A stretch of 64,000 nucleotides of DNA from Photobacterium angustum (GCF_003026365.1 NZ_PYOM01000023.1:1-64000), one strand, 5' to 3'; counted from the stretch's first letter, positions 8,169 through 17,854 are shown. Notes: generated by a model not told the origin, from the sequence alone. A program made the numbers and translations.

Positions 8169-8196
8169 AGTATACTGTCTATTCATACAGTGTCCA
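8169..8196 (-). promoter_or_regulatory. recA promoter with overlapping LexA (SOS) box
   Basis: Minus-strand TGGACA (8196-8191), a 16-nt spacer and TATACT (8174-8169) make the promoter. The whole spacer, 8175-8190, is a perfect CTGT-N8-ACAG LexA box. Bound LexA would therefore sit between the -35 and -10 and block RNA polymerase, as at E. coli recA. Confidence 0.93.
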
Positions 8197-8239
8197 TAGG
8201 TGATCATGATTTTTTTGTTAAATGTGCTTTAGTCTTGTG

Positions 8240-8731
8240 CTACTCCGCCATACTTGTTGCTCGTTCAAGCATGACAGACAATGATTTAGCAATCGCTTGT
8301 AATCGTATATTTTTTCGATCGCCTTCAAAGTGGCAACACGTTGTTTGTCGCCAACCCGTTGCATCAGCCCAACAAAACCAGACTGTACCCACAGGTTTTT
8401 CTTCACTGCCACCATCAGGGCCAGCAATGCCACTGATCGCCACACTGATATCTGCCCGTGAAGCCGCTAATGCACCACATGCCATTTCAAATACAACAGC
8501 TTCACTTACTGCACCAAATTCAGCTAAAGTCGCGCTAGAAACACTTAACATTTCTTGCTTTGCTTCGTTGCTATATGTAACAAACGAGCGATTAAACCAA
8601 GCAGAACTGCCCGCAATTTCAGTGATCGCATAAGCAACACCACCTCCAGTACAAGATTCCGCAGTCGTTGCAATCCAATTTTTATTTTTTAATGCCTGAC
8701 CTAAATCTGTCGCAAGCTGTTCGATATTCAT
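8240..8731 (-). CDS. pncC: Nicotinamide-nucleotide amidase (CinA C-terminal domain family)
   Basis: Hydrolyses the amide of nicotinamide mononucleotide to NaMN and ammonia in pyridine-nucleotide salvage. The 163-aa protein is a stand-alone CinA-C domain: TAESCTGGGVAYAITEIAGSS near 22-42, SYSNEAK-type VTYSNEAKQEML near 52-62, and the ISGIAGPDGGSEEKPVGTV loop near 99-117. AGGAG lies 10 nt before the ATG. It is upstream of recA, as ygaD is in E. coli, but recA has its own promoter. Divergent from mutS. Confidence 0.92.
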   Translation of the reverse strand: MNIEQLATDLGQALKNKNWIATTAESCTGGGVAYAITEIAGSSAWFNRSFVTYSNEAKQEMLSVSSATLAEFGAVSEAVVFEMACGALAASRADISVAISGIAGPDGGSEEKPVGTVWFCWADATGWRQTTCCHFEGDRKNIRLQAIAKSLSVMLERATSMAE

Positions 8732-8969
8732 TTTTATTTGCTCCTTGCTAGCGCTATCAACGTGAAATGCTCTAAATATTTCGTTTCGTAATATGAATTA
8801 CAATTTCTTTTCTCGACTTTACGCCTATCTCAGGCTGTTGCAAATATCTAAAAAAACGTATTTCGCTACTTTGCCCTATAGTCAGATTCACGTATCCTTA
8901 GCGATCAAATATTCATTGGTCATGCTGTTATGTAGGCATGCCCACGTTCAAGCAAGAGTAGGCAATATC

Positions 8970-11549
8970 GTGACGATAAAAGGCTCAGAAAAACATACAC
9001 CTATGATGCAGCAGTTCTTAAGAATCAAAGCTGAGAACCCTGATATATTATTGTTCTATCGCATGGGTGATTTCTATGAAATGTTTTTTGATGATGCGAA
9101 ACGTGCCTCTCAACTGCTTGATATTTCGCTAACAAAACGCGGCTCAACCAATGGCGAGCCTATTCCGATGGCCGGTGTGCCTTACCATGCGGTTGAAGGT
9201 TATTTAGCTAAATTGGTTCAGCAAGGTGTATCTGTTGCGATTTGTGAGCAAATTGGTGATCCGGCTACCAGTAAAGGCCCTGTAGAACGTAAAGTCGTAC
9301 GTATCGTCACTCCAGGTACGGTCAGTGATGAAGCGTTACTCAATGAGCGACGTGATAACTTAATTGCCGCTATTTATACTGCAAATAATAAATTTGGCTA
9401 CGCAACATTAGATATCACCTCTGGTCGCTTCATGCTCACAGAGCCAAACAGTGAAGAAGAAATGCAGGCTGAACTACAACGTACTAGCCCTGCTGAACTA
9501 CTTTATCCTGAAGATTTTACCTACCTACATTTAGTAGAACCGTTTAAAGGTAAACGTCGTCGCCCTATTTGGGAGTTTGAATTAGACACCGCGCGCCAGC
9601 AACTAACTCTGCAATTTGGTACCCGTGATTTAATCGGCTTTGGGGTTGAGAATGCGGAGTTAGGGCTATGTGCGGCTGGCTGTTTAATGCAATATGTCAA
9701 AGACACCCAACGTACGGCATTACCACATATTCGTGCGATCACTTTAGATACTAAAGATCATGCGGTTATCTTAGATGCTGCGACACGTCGCAATTTAGAG
9801 TTAACGCAAAACCTTGCCGGTGGCTACGATAACACGCTAGCAGCCGTCCTTGATCAAACCGCAACGCCGATGGGGAGTCGTTTATTAAAACGCTGGCTGC
9901 ACCAACCTATTCGCGATCAAAAACAATTAAATGGTCGCCTAGATGCCATTGAAGCATTTAAAAATAGCGGCATGTTTGTCGATGTATCGGGCGTCTTGCG
10001 TCACATGGGTGACTTAGAACGTATTCTTGCACGTCTTGCATTACGTTCAGCACGTCCACGCGATTTAGCACGCATGCGAACGGCAATGCAATATCTACCA
10101 GAACTTGCTGAATTATTAGCGGAAATACCCCAAACACGCATTAACGACTTAGCCATTCACGCAGCGCCGATGGACGAGCTATGTGAATTACTTGAACATG
10201 CCATTATTGAAAATCCACCGGTTATTATTCGTGATGGTGGCGTTCTTGCACCGGGTTATAACGCAGAACTTGATGAGTGGCGTGATTTAGCCGATGGCGC
10301 AACTAAATTCTTAGAAGAATTAGAAGCCAGCGAACGCGAACGTCACGACATCGACAGCCTAAAAGTTGGCTTCAACCAAGTGCATGGTTTCTTTATTCAA
10401 GTAAGCCGTGGTCAAAGTCACTTAGTACCAAGTCATTATGTTCGTCGCCAAACCCTGAAAAACGCAGAACGTTACATCATCCCTGAGCTTAAAGAGCATG
10501 AAGATAAAGTCTTAAACTCTAAATCAAAAGCACTCGCCCTTGAGAAGAAATTATGGGAAGAGCTGTTTGATAAGCTATTGCCTCACCTTGAACAACTGCA
10601 AAATGCAGCAAGTGCATTATCAGAGCTTGATGTATTAACCAACCTTGCTGAACGTGCTGATAGCCTTAATTACTGTCGTCCTGAATTAATGACAGAAACA
10701 GGTATCGAAATCACAGCAGGTCGTCACCCTGTCGTTGAGCATGTGCTAAGCGAACCATTCATAGCCAACCCTATTTCGCTACATCAAGAGCGCCGTATGT
10801 TAATTATTACTGGTCCGAATATGGGTGGTAAATCAACCTATATGCGTCAAACGGCATTAATTGCGTTAATGGCACATGTAGGCTCTTTTGTCCCAGCTGA
10901 AGCGGTAAAAATTGGTCCATTAGATCGCATCTTTACCCGTATTGGTGCCTCTGATGACTTAGCATCTGGTCGCTCAACTTTCATGGTTGAAATGACAGAG
11001 ACGGCTAATATTCTTCACAATGCTACCAAGCAAAGTTTAGTCTTGATGGATGAAATTGGTCGTGGTACTAGTACTTATGACGGCTTATCGCTGGCATGGG
11101 CAAGTGCGGAATGGCTCGCTGATAAAATATCAGCCATGACACTCTTTGCGACTCATTACTTTGAATTGACTGAGCTGCCATCACTGTTAACAGGGTTAGC
11201 TAACGTTCACCTTGATGCCGTTGAGCATGGTGATGAAATCGCCTTTATGCATGCAGTACAAGAAGGTGCCGCAAGCAAGTCTTATGGTTTAGCGGTAGCG
11301 AGCTTAGCTGGCGTACCTAAGACGGTGATTAAACGCGCTAAGATCAAACTACAGCAATTGGAGGCATCTGGTCACCAGCAAGCTCTGCAACCTAACGAAA
11401 TCACAACGGGCGCCCCTAAAGAAGAGCATCAATTAAGTTTGATCCCAGAGCCGAGTGAAGTAGAAGAAGCTTTAGCAAACGTTAATCCTGATGAGTTAAC
11501 ACCACGCCAAGCACTTGATGAGCTCTATCGTTTAAAAGCGCTGCTTTAA
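8970..11549 (+). CDS. mutS: DNA mismatch repair protein MutS
   Basis: Recognises base mismatches and small loops and recruits MutL. The 859-aa protein has the mismatch-binding F-x-E in GDFYEMF near residue 35, connector and lever domains, the clamp, Walker A GPNMGGKST near 615, the DEIGRGTSTYDG Walker B/switch, and ATHYFELTELP. The C-terminal LTPRQALDELYRLKALL is the tetramerisation region. I chose the GTG at 8970 (AGAGTAGG upstream) because VTIKGSEKHTPMMQQ fits the family N-terminus; the open frame runs back to 8793, but the extra 59 residues look non-homologous. Convergent with rpoS. Confidence 0.95.
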   Translation: MTIKGSEKHTPMMQQFLRIKAENPDILLFYRMGDFYEMFFDDAKRASQLLDISLTKRGSTNGEPIPMAGVPYHAVEGYLAKLVQQGVSVAICEQIGDPATSKGPVERKVVRIVTPGTVSDEALLNERRDNLIAAIYTANNKFGYATLDITSGRFMLTEPNSEEEMQAELQRTSPAELLYPEDFTYLHLVEPFKGKRRRPIWEFELDTARQQLTLQFGTRDLIGFGVENAELGLCAAGCLMQYVKDTQRTALPHIRAITLDTKDHAVILDAATRRNLELTQNLAGGYDNTLAAVLDQTATPMGSRLLKRWLHQPIRDQKQLNGRLDAIEAFKNSGMFVDVSGVLRHMGDLERILARLALRSARPRDLARMRTAMQYLPELAELLAEIPQTRINDLAIHAAPMDELCELLEHAIIENPPVIIRDGGVLAPGYNAELDEWRDLADGATKFLEELEASERERHDIDSLKVGFNQVHGFFIQVSRGQSHLVPSHYVRRQTLKNAERYIIPELKEHEDKVLNSKSKALALEKKLWEELFDKLLPHLEQLQNAASALSELDVLTNLAERADSLNYCRPELMTETGIEITAGRHPVVEHVLSEPFIANPISLHQERRMLIITGPNMGGKSTYMRQTALIALMAHVGSFVPAEAVKIGPLDRIFTRIGASDDLASGRSTFMVEMTETANILHNATKQSLVLMDEIGRGTSTYDGLSLAWASAEWLADKISAMTLFATHYFELTELPSLLTGLANVHLDAVEHGDEIAFMHAVQEGAASKSYGLAVASLAGVPKTVIKRAKIKLQQLEASGHQQALQPNEITTGAPKEEHQLSLIPEPSEVEEALANVNPDELTPRQALDELYRLKALL

Positions 11550-11573
11550 TTAAAAATCATTGAAATCAGATAT

Positions 11574-11600
11574 AAAAAAGGACGCTTCAGCGTCCTTTTT
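11574..11600. terminator. Bidirectional terminator between mutS and rpoS
   Basis: GGACGC-TTCA-GCGTCC (11580-11595) is flanked by A-runs on the left and T-runs on the right, so it can terminate mutS on the plus strand and rpoS on the minus strand. Confidence 0.9.
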
Positions 11601-11666
11601 TATTACTTTAAATTCATTATTGGCACGTCAAAAGTGATTTAAATAATTGTTAGCGCCATATTGAAT

Positions 11667-12680
11667 CTAAACTTCTTGATTAAATAGTGATTCGATATTT
11701 AACCCTTGATGAGTCAACATATCACGTAAACGTCGTAAACCTTCAACTTGAATTTGACGTACTCGTTCACGAGTTAAACCAATTTCTCGTCCCACATCTT
11801 CTAATGTTGAGGCTTCATAACCTAATAGGCCAAATCGACGCGCTAACACTTCACGTTGTTTAGGGTTGAGTTCTTGTAACCAGTGAACAATCGAGTTTTT
11901 AATATCATCGTCTTGGGTTGATGATTCAGGACTGCCACCTTTCTCATCAGGAATAATATCAAGTAGTGCTTTTTCGGAATCCCCACCGATCGGATTATCT
12001 ACCGAGCTCACACGCTCATTTAAGCGCAGCATACGGTTCACATCATCAACCGGTTTTTCCAATTGTTGAGCGATATCTTCTGCCGTTGGCTCATGATCCA
12101 GTTTTTGTGCTAATTCACGTGCTGTACGTAAATAGACATTGAGCTCTTTAACGACATGGATTGGCAACCGAATAGTACGGGTTTGATTCATGATAGCCCG
12201 TTCAATCGTTTGACGGATCCACCATGTGGCATAGGTAGAAAAACGGAAGCCACGCTCAGGATCAAACTTCTCAACCGCGCGAATCAGGCCTAAATTACCT
12301 TCTTCGACTAAGTCGAGCAACGCAAGTCCTCGGTTACTATAACGGCGTGATATTTTAACCACTAAACGAAGATTACTTTCAATCATACGTTTACGGGCAA
12401 CTTCATCGCCTCTTAATGCGCGACGTGCATACAATACTTCTTCTTCTGCGGTAAGTAATGGCGAATAACCAATTTCACCGAGATAGAGTTGAGTTGCATC
12501 CAATGCTTTTTGAGTGGCCTCATATTTGGCAAGTTCAGCATCATCTGTATCATCAGTTACAGGTGATGCTGCGGTAGTTTCAGAACTATCATCAGCAGAC
12601 GTCGTTGCTGGCACATCAATGTCCAGTTCTTCGTCTAAAGTGAATGAATCAAGGTTTGTGGCTGTGCTGCTTCTACTCAT
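11667..12680 (-). CDS. rpoS: RNA polymerase sigma factor RpoS (sigma-38)
   Basis: Directs RNA polymerase to stationary-phase and general-stress promoters. The 337-aa protein has an acidic N-terminal tail, region 1.2 (TQLYLGEIGYSPLL), region 2 with DLVEEGNLGLIRAVEKF and FSTYATWWIRQTI, region 3, and region 4.2 with LEDVGREIGLTRERVRQIQ. The ATG at 12680 has GGGAGG 4 nt upstream; a TTG nine codons earlier is less likely. It is the distal gene after nlpD. In enterobacteria the main rpoS promoter lies inside nlpD; I could not place one here with confidence. Confidence 0.97.
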   Translation of the reverse strand: MSRSSTATNLDSFTLDEELDIDVPATTSADDSSETTAASPVTDDTDDAELAKYEATQKALDATQLYLGEIGYSPLLTAEEEVLYARRALRGDEVARKRMIESNLRLVVKISRRYSNRGLALLDLVEEGNLGLIRAVEKFDPERGFRFSTYATWWIRQTIERAIMNQTRTIRLPIHVVKELNVYLRTARELAQKLDHEPTAEDIAQQLEKPVDDVNRMLRLNERVSSVDNPIGGDSEKALLDIIPDEKGGSPESSTQDDDIKNSIVHWLQELNPKQREVLARRFGLLGYEASTLEDVGREIGLTRERVRQIQVEGLRRLRDMLTHQGLNIESLFNQEV

Positions 12681-12763
12681 AGCGCCTCCCAGATGGCGAG
12701 TTAGCAAGACATTACAACTTCATCATGTCATCTCTTATTGCTGCATCATTGATCTTTCACTTT

Positions 12764-13618
12764 TTACTTCGGTAAATAGCGCATCGGATCGACGGATTTA
12801 CCCTTATAGCGAATTTCAAAGTGTAGCCTTACACTGCTAGCCCCAGTGCTTCCCATGGAAGCTATCTTTTGTCCAGCTTTTACTTGTTGTTGTTCTTTTA
12901 CTAAAATTTTGTCGTTGTGTGCATAAGCACTTAAGTAGTCTTCACCATGCTTAATAATGACTAAATTACCGTAACCCGGTAGCGCATCACCAGCATATAC
13001 AACAAGACCTGCGGCAGTCGCCTTAATGGCTTCTCCTCGCGTACCTGCAATATCAATACCTCTATTGCCGTTATCTGAATTAGAAAAACCAGCAATAATT
13101 TTCCCTTTTACAGGCCAAGCCCATTTAGATGTTGCTGAACTTGTACTTGGTTTAGTTGTTACAGGTTTGTTAACTTTTGAGTTTTCAGAGTACTCTTTTG
13201 GTTTTGGCTGTGCAACCGTTTTATTGGTTGTTTTTTGCTCTGGTTGTTTAACAACTGGCTTTTTCGGTGTTGTTGGAGTGGTATTTACAACAGGTGGCTT
13301 GACCACAACAGGAGGCGTTGAAGAACTATTACTCCCATTAGGGATCACTAAACGTTGACCTGGGTAGATAATATAAGGTTCTGATAGATTATTGTTTTTC
13401 ACAATATCTTTTACATTTTGCCCAGTAACATAGGAAATAAAATATAAAGTATCTCCTTTCTTTACCGTGTATGAATTTCCTTTAAAACTACCACGCTCTA
13501 ATTGTGAATAATCTTTGCTGAGATTGGCAACCGGTGCTGGTGTATGACTACTACAAGCTGATAGCAGGATCATACTCGTCACTGCTAACAAGGAAGGTTG
13601 AATTATTTTTTTCATCAT
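12764..13618 (-). CDS. nlpD: Lipoprotein NlpD (LysM + degenerate LytM, amidase activator)
   Basis: An outer-membrane lipoprotein that activates septal amidase AmiC in daughter-cell separation. It has a signal peptide MMKKIIQPSLL...LLSAC with a lipobox Cys, a LysM domain (YTVKKGDTLYFISYVTG...GQRLVIP), a Pro/Thr/Lys-rich linker, and a C-terminal LytM/M23 domain. Catalytic residues are degenerate: N replaces H in NRGID and R replaces the first H in RLHFEI. This fits a regulator rather than a hydrolase. The start is uncertain: ATG at 13618, or 13633 five codons earlier. Operon with pcm and rpoS. Confidence 0.93.
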   Translation of the reverse strand: MMKKIIQPSLLAVTSMILLSACSSHTPAPVANLSKDYSQLERGSFKGNSYTVKKGDTLYFISYVTGQNVKDIVKNNNLSEPYIIYPGQRLVIPNGSNSSSTPPVVVKPPVVNTTPTTPKKPVVKQPEQKTTNKTVAQPKPKEYSENSKVNKPVTTKPSTSSATSKWAWPVKGKIIAGFSNSDNGNRGIDIAGTRGEAIKATAAGLVVYAGDALPGYGNLVIIKHGEDYLSAYAHNDKILVKEQQQVKAGQKIASMGSTGASSVRLHFEIRYKGKSVDPMRYLPK

Positions 13619-13636
13619 ACACTCTGTATTCATGGT

Positions 13637-14266
13637 TTAAGCCAAATCTCCAGCCAATAAAGGCACAAATCTTACGGGTTCAATCACGGTTTCGCAAAAT
13701 GCTTCGCCATTTCGAACAATCAATTTCAATTCTTGCTGTTGGCAACCAACAGGTAAAATTAATCGTCCACCATCAACAAGTTGAGCAAGTAAGCTCTGGG
13801 GGATCTCACTTGCTGCAGCTGTCACGATAATCGCATCAAAGGGGCCTTTGCTTGCCCATCCTTGCCATCCATCGCCATGTTTGGTTGATATGTTATGTAA
13901 CTCTAACTGCTTAAAGCGTCGTTTTGCCTGCCACTGCAACGCTTTGATTCGTTCAACAGAATAAACATGCTCAACCAGTTTAGCTAATACGGCGGTTTGA
14001 TATCCAGAGCCAGTACCAATCTCTAATACAGACGATTGATAGGTTAACCCTAGTAACTCTGTCATTCTTGCCACAATATAAGGCTGAGAAATCGTTTGTC
14101 CGCTACCTATAGGTAACGCATTATTCTCATATGCCTGATAAGAAAAAGCTTCATCAATAAAGCGTTCGCGAGGCACTGTTGCAATCGCATTGAGAACGCG
14201 TTGATTACTTATTCCTTTATTGTTTAAAAATGTTATCAAGCTATCTACTTGATTTTGATACCGCAT
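13637..14266 (-). CDS. pcm: Protein-L-isoaspartate O-methyltransferase
   Basis: Methylates isoaspartyl residues in aged proteins with S-adenosylmethionine, starting their repair. The 209-aa protein has the family SGQTISQPYIVARMTELL signature near 54-71, the SAM-binding VLEIGTGSGYQTAVLA near 80-95, and DAIIVTAA near 144. Length matches E. coli Pcm (208). It starts 2 nt from the surE stop, inside the surE-pcm-nlpD-rpoS stationary-phase operon. Confidence 0.96.
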   Translation of the reverse strand: MRYQNQVDSLITFLNNKGISNQRVLNAIATVPRERFIDEAFSYQAYENNALPIGSGQTISQPYIVARMTELLGLTYQSSVLEIGTGSGYQTAVLAKLVEHVYSVERIKALQWQAKRRFKQLELHNISTKHGDGWQGWASKGPFDAIIVTAAASEIPQSLLAQLVDGGRLILPVGCQQQELKLIVRNGEAFCETVIEPVRFVPLLAGDLA

Positions 14267-14268
14267 GA

Positions 14269-15021
14269 TTACTGGATCTCCACATTTTGCATCCAGCCCT
14301 CAATTCCAACCATGGCATCATGCGCGGTTAAATCTACTTGTAGCGGCGTGAGCGATACCGCCCCTTGCTCTACCGCATAAAAGTCAGTACCAAGACCAGC
14401 ATCTTGGCATTGGCCTGGAGGGCCTAACCAATATAGCGGTTGCCCTCTTGGATCATGCTCTTTGATCATATTCTCAGCACGGTGTCTTGCCCCAAGGCGA
14501 GTAACTTGCCAAGGCTTAAGCTGCTCAAAAGGCACATCAGGCACATTAATATTTAAAATATTGTTGCTGGGTAATGGCTGCTTAGATAGTTGTTGAATCA
14601 CTTGTTTCACAACCTTTGCTGCCGTTATAAAGTGTGTATTACCAACAAGTGATACAGCAATAGCAGGAACACCTAAAAAATGCCCTTCTGTTGCCGCAGC
14701 CACTGTACCGGAATACAGCACGTCATCGCCTAAATTAGCACCATGATTGATCCCTGCAACGACAATATCAGGACGTTCATCCAACCATTCATTCAATGCA
14801 AAATGCACACAATCAGTTGGCGTGCCTTGCACTGAAATACGATTTTCAGCTTCTTGTCGAATACGCAGTGGATAATCTAAGGTCAATGAATTTGAAGCGC
14901 CCGATCGATTTCGATCAGGTGCAACCACAATTACATCGGCCAGTTGGCTTAATTCTTTTGCCAGTGTATTAATACCTTCGGCAAAAATGCCATCATCATT
15001 GCTGATCAATATTCTCATCAT
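14269..15021 (-). CDS. surE: 5'/3'-nucleotidase SurE
   Basis: A metal-dependent phosphatase acting on nucleoside monophosphates, linked to stationary-phase survival. The 250-aa protein keeps the metal-site motif ISNDDGI near 6-12, APDRNRSGASNSLTL, GTPTDCV, and GINHGANLGDDVLYSGTVAAA. It overlaps the end of truD by 26 nt, so translation is probably coupled. Two adjacent ATGs (15021, 15018) are possible starts; GAGG lies 6 or 9 nt upstream. Confidence 0.96.
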   Translation of the reverse strand: MMRILISNDDGIFAEGINTLAKELSQLADVIVVAPDRNRSGASNSLTLDYPLRIRQEAENRISVQGTPTDCVHFALNEWLDERPDIVVAGINHGANLGDDVLYSGTVAAATEGHFLGVPAIAVSLVGNTHFITAAKVVKQVIQQLSKQPLPSNNILNINVPDVPFEQLKPWQVTRLGARHRAENMIKEHDPRGQPLYWLGPPGQCQDAGLGTDFYAVEQGAVSLTPLQVDLTAHDAMVGIEGWMQNVEIQ

Positions 15022-16081
15022 TCACAACCTCAGATTTAAGTGGCATGATTAACTCACGCACTACCGAGGTGGCAAAACTACCAGCAGGCAGAGCAAATGA
15101 AACAATCAAATCTTTGTCTTCAAAATGCCATTGCATATTATTAGGCATTAATAATAATGCGCGACGATCATGACGCATTCGGTTATCTCGAACAAGCTTA
15201 ACCAATGCAGGTTCTCGCTCAACAATTGCTAACTCAAATCCTTGTGCTTCAGCTTGAGTAGGCAGGGCGTTATCACCAAGCAACGGACCGGTAATAGCTA
15301 CCTCGCCACGATTGACTTGCTGTTGGAGTACATTTGTTACCACATCAGCAATAAACGTACGCTCATCGCCTGCCATTTGTAAGCAATCGCCTGCCATTAT
15401 GGTTGAAGTTAAACCTTGCTCAATTCGCTTTGATAATACTTGGTTAAACATCCAAGAACGTGCTGCTGATAAGTAAAAACTACGCTTACTCTTATCACGC
15501 ACACGGAATTCATCATTGCCCCAAGCGCGTGCTTTAACCACGTTATTACCACCATGACCAAAACGCTGTTCACCAAAATAGTTTGCAACACCTTGTGCTT
15601 TGACCATTTCCAGACGCTCAGTTAATGCATCAAGGTTATCTAGATCAGTCAGGCGTAATTGGAACCAGTTCCCCGCTAAATCACCTGGGCGTAATTTTTT
15701 ATCATGGCGTGTCACTTCAAGAATTTCGACACCTGGATGTTCAGCTTCAAATTGGCTTAAATCAGGATCAGCTTTACCCGGTAAGTGAACGCTTAACCAT
15801 TGCTCAGTAATTGCATGGCGATCTTTCAACCCAGCCCAGCTAACATCACGTGATTTAACACCACATGCTTTAGCTAACTCATTCACTACATATTTGGTGT
15901 TTTCACCGACTTTGCGAATTTTCACCATCAGGTGCTCGCCTGTACCGCTAAATTTAAAACCAAGTTCTTCATTAACGATGAAGTCCTGAGGGCTGGCTTT
16001 AAGGCGTCCGTGACAGATTGGCTTTGCATGTAGCCAATTAAAACAATCCATTATATTTTCTGCAGTGTTGGAGTGAGACAT
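14996..16081 (-). CDS. truD: tRNA pseudouridine(13) synthase TruD
   Basis: Converts U13 of tRNA-Glu to pseudouridine. The 361-aa protein has the catalytic Asp motif in SWAGLKDRHAITEQW near 80-94, YFGEQRFGHGGNN near 160-172, and LPAGSFATSVVRELI at the C-terminus. TTGAGC precedes the ATG at 16081; an ATG at 16051 matches the E. coli N-terminus slightly better but lacks a ribosome site. It starts 4 nt past ispF and overlaps surE. Confidence 0.95.
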   Translation of the reverse strand: MSHSNTAENIMDCFNWLHAKPICHGRLKASPQDFIVNEELGFKFSGTGEHLMVKIRKVGENTKYVVNELAKACGVKSRDVSWAGLKDRHAITEQWLSVHLPGKADPDLSQFEAEHPGVEILEVTRHDKKLRPGDLAGNWFQLRLTDLDNLDALTERLEMVKAQGVANYFGEQRFGHGGNNVVKARAWGNDEFRVRDKSKRSFYLSAARSWMFNQVLSKRIEQGLTSTIMAGDCLQMAGDERTFIADVVTNVLQQQVNRGEVAITGPLLGDNALPTQAEAQGFELAIVEREPALVKLVRDNRMRHDRRALLLMPNNMQWHFEDKDLIVSFALPAGSFATSVVRELIMPLKSEVVNDENIDQQ

Positions 16082-16085
16082 AAGC

Positions 16086-16562
16086 TCAAGATACCTTTTT
16101 AATTAAAACAACCGCTTCACAAGCAATGCCTTCTTTACGTCCAGTAAAACCTAAACGCTCAGAGGTCGTTGCTTTAACATTTACATTGGCGATATCTGTT
16201 TCCAGATCTTCTGCAATCGCTTGGCACATCGCATCGATATACGGCGCCATTTTTGGCGCTTGTGCAATAATAGTAACGTCTACATTACCAAGACTGTAAC
16301 CTTGTGCTTTAACTTTACTGTAGACATCACGTAATAAAAATCGGCTATCAGCACCAGCCCATTCCGCATCTGTATCGGGAAAGTGACGACCAATATCCCC
16401 CGCGCCTATTGCGCCAAGTAATGCATCACATACCGCGTGTAATGCAACGTCACCATCAGAATGAGCGATCAGACCTTGCTCATAAGGGATCGCTACCCCA
16501 CCAATAATTACCGGGCCTTCACCACCAAATTTATGAACATCAAAACCATGACCAATTCGCAT
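16086..16562 (-). CDS. ispF: 2-C-methyl-D-erythritol 2,4-cyclodiphosphate synthase
   Basis: Fifth step of the non-mevalonate (MEP) isoprenoid pathway; a trimeric Zn/Mg enzyme. The 158-aa protein starts MRIGHGFDVHKFG, where D and H of DVH bind zinc, and has SDGDVALHAVCDALLGA and the C-terminal ATTSERLGFTGRKEGIACEAV signature. Its ATG overlaps the ispD stop as TAATG, giving translational coupling. Confidence 0.97.
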   Translation of the reverse strand: MRIGHGFDVHKFGGEGPVIIGGVAIPYEQGLIAHSDGDVALHAVCDALLGAIGAGDIGRHFPDTDAEWAGADSRFLLRDVYSKVKAQGYSLGNVDVTIIAQAPKMAPYIDAMCQAIAEDLETDIANVNVKATTSERLGFTGRKEGIACEAVVLIKKVS

Positions 16563-17272
16563 TATGGTAATTCCTTTAATAATTGTTGTAGGTAGAACTC
16601 AGCTAAAGCTAAATCTTCTGGTTGGGTTACTTTTAGGTTATCCGCACGCCCTTTCACCAGCACAGGAGAAAAACCACAAAATTCAAGCGCAGACGCTTCA
16701 TCAGTGATCACCGCTTCTTTTGCTAAAGCGATCGTTAACGCATCACGTAGTTGACCGGCACGAAACATTTGAGGTGTTAATGCATGCCATAGTTGCTCAC
16801 GGTCAACTGTATGATCAATCACTGCGAGTGAATTTGAATTAACAGTGCTACGTTTCATGGTATCGCGTACCGGCGTGGCAAGGATTGCACCATATTCAGA
16901 CGTTTCTGCCGCAGCCATTAATTGACGAAGATCTTCGATACGTACACAAGGGCGAGCTGCATCATGTACCATTACCCAAGCGTTATCATCATTGATTGCA
17001 CCTAAGCCTGAAAATACCGAATCCACACGCTCATTACCGCCATCAACCACAGTGATGTGAGGATCGCTAGCTAATGGTAACGTTGGAAAGTAAGGATCAT
17101 TCTTACTTACCGCAATCACAACATGTTGGACTTCAGGCAAGCTTAATAACCGCTCTACCGAATGTTCTAAAATAGTTTTACCAGCAATCGTTAAATATTG
17201 CTTAGGGCGATCAGCGGCCATTCGACTACCAATCCCAGCTGCAGGTACAATAGCAATGCATTTATCGATCAT
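16562..17272 (-). CDS. ispD: 2-C-methyl-D-erythritol 4-phosphate cytidylyltransferase
   Basis: Third step of the MEP pathway; transfers CMP from CTP to methylerythritol phosphate. The 236-aa protein has the nucleotide-binding IVPAAGIGSRMAADRPKQY at 8-26, VMVHDAARPCV near 104, and TDEASALE near 190. It lies between ftsB and ispF in one operon. Confidence 0.97.
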   Translation of the reverse strand: MIDKCIAIVPAAGIGSRMAADRPKQYLTIAGKTILEHSVERLLSLPEVQHVVIAVSKNDPYFPTLPLASDPHITVVDGGNERVDSVFSGLGAINDDNAWVMVHDAARPCVRIEDLRQLMAAAETSEYGAILATPVRDTMKRSTVNSNSLAVIDHTVDREQLWHALTPQMFRAGQLRDALTIALAKEAVITDEASALEFCGFSPVLVKGRADNLKVTQPEDLALAEFYLQQLLKELP

Positions 17273-17307
17273 GAAAGGTTATCTCATCACTTAACTAAAA
17301 TATGTAA

Positions 17308-17586
17308 TTAGTTACTATCACTAACAACACGAATAAATGTTTCCCCTGGTTTCACTAAACCAAGATCGGTACGTGCACGCTCTTCCACAGCTTCTTTGCC
17401 GCCATGAAGATCTTTGATCTCCGCATACATTTGCTGATTACGCTGATGTAATTCGGCATTAGCAGCTTGTTGTAAGCTTACGCTCTCTGTGACAGCGGTA
17501 AATTCTTTCATACCGTTTTTGCCATACCAGAAATCATATTGTAGCCAAGCGATAAGAACCAATAATACAATAATAAACAGGCGCAT
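17308..17586 (-). CDS. ftsB: Cell division protein FtsB
   Basis: A bitopic inner-membrane protein of the FtsQLB divisome subcomplex. The 92-aa protein has a TM segment at 3-17, WLQYDFWYGKNG just after it, a coiled coil through residue 65, and the RARTDLGLVKPGETFIRVV C-terminal motif. GGGAGAAG lies just before the ATG. It is the first gene of the ftsB-ispD-ispF-truD-surE-pcm-nlpD-rpoS run. Confidence 0.95.
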   Translation of the reverse strand: MRLFIIVLLVLIAWLQYDFWYGKNGMKEFTAVTESVSLQQAANAELHQRNQQMYAEIKDLHGGKEAVEERARTDLGLVKPGETFIRVVSDSN

Positions 17587-17854
17587 ACTTCTCCCTGCGA
17601 CAGAATTTTAAACAGCAAGCTGCATTCCGATTATTGAATAAACCTAAATAATTGGAATACATTTTGCGAGTCAACAATAATCCCATAATCAGTCAATGGT
17701 GACTACTATTATGCCATGAGACTTTACATCTCCCTTACTTAGTCCTTCTTTTTGTTGAAAATAAAAACAGCGTTCATGACTACAATACAAATTAAGCATT
17801 TATTGCCGCACAAATATTGATGCCGCTTAGTGATACGTTTTTTTATTTTAGAGA
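17587..17854. other. Upstream region of ftsB
   Basis: No gene is seen. On the minus strand TTGACT (17674-17669), a 17-nt spacer and TTATTT (17651-17646) form a possible weak promoter for the ftsB operon. Confidence 0.3.

Noticed and set aside
8160..8633. 157-aa frame on the plus strand over pncC and the recA promoter
   Set aside because: Antisense shadow of pncC, which has strong family motifs, and it runs through the LexA box.
12681..12763. Short gene between rpoS and nlpD
   Set aside because: The 83-nt gap has no start with a ribosome site; it is the intergenic part of the operon.
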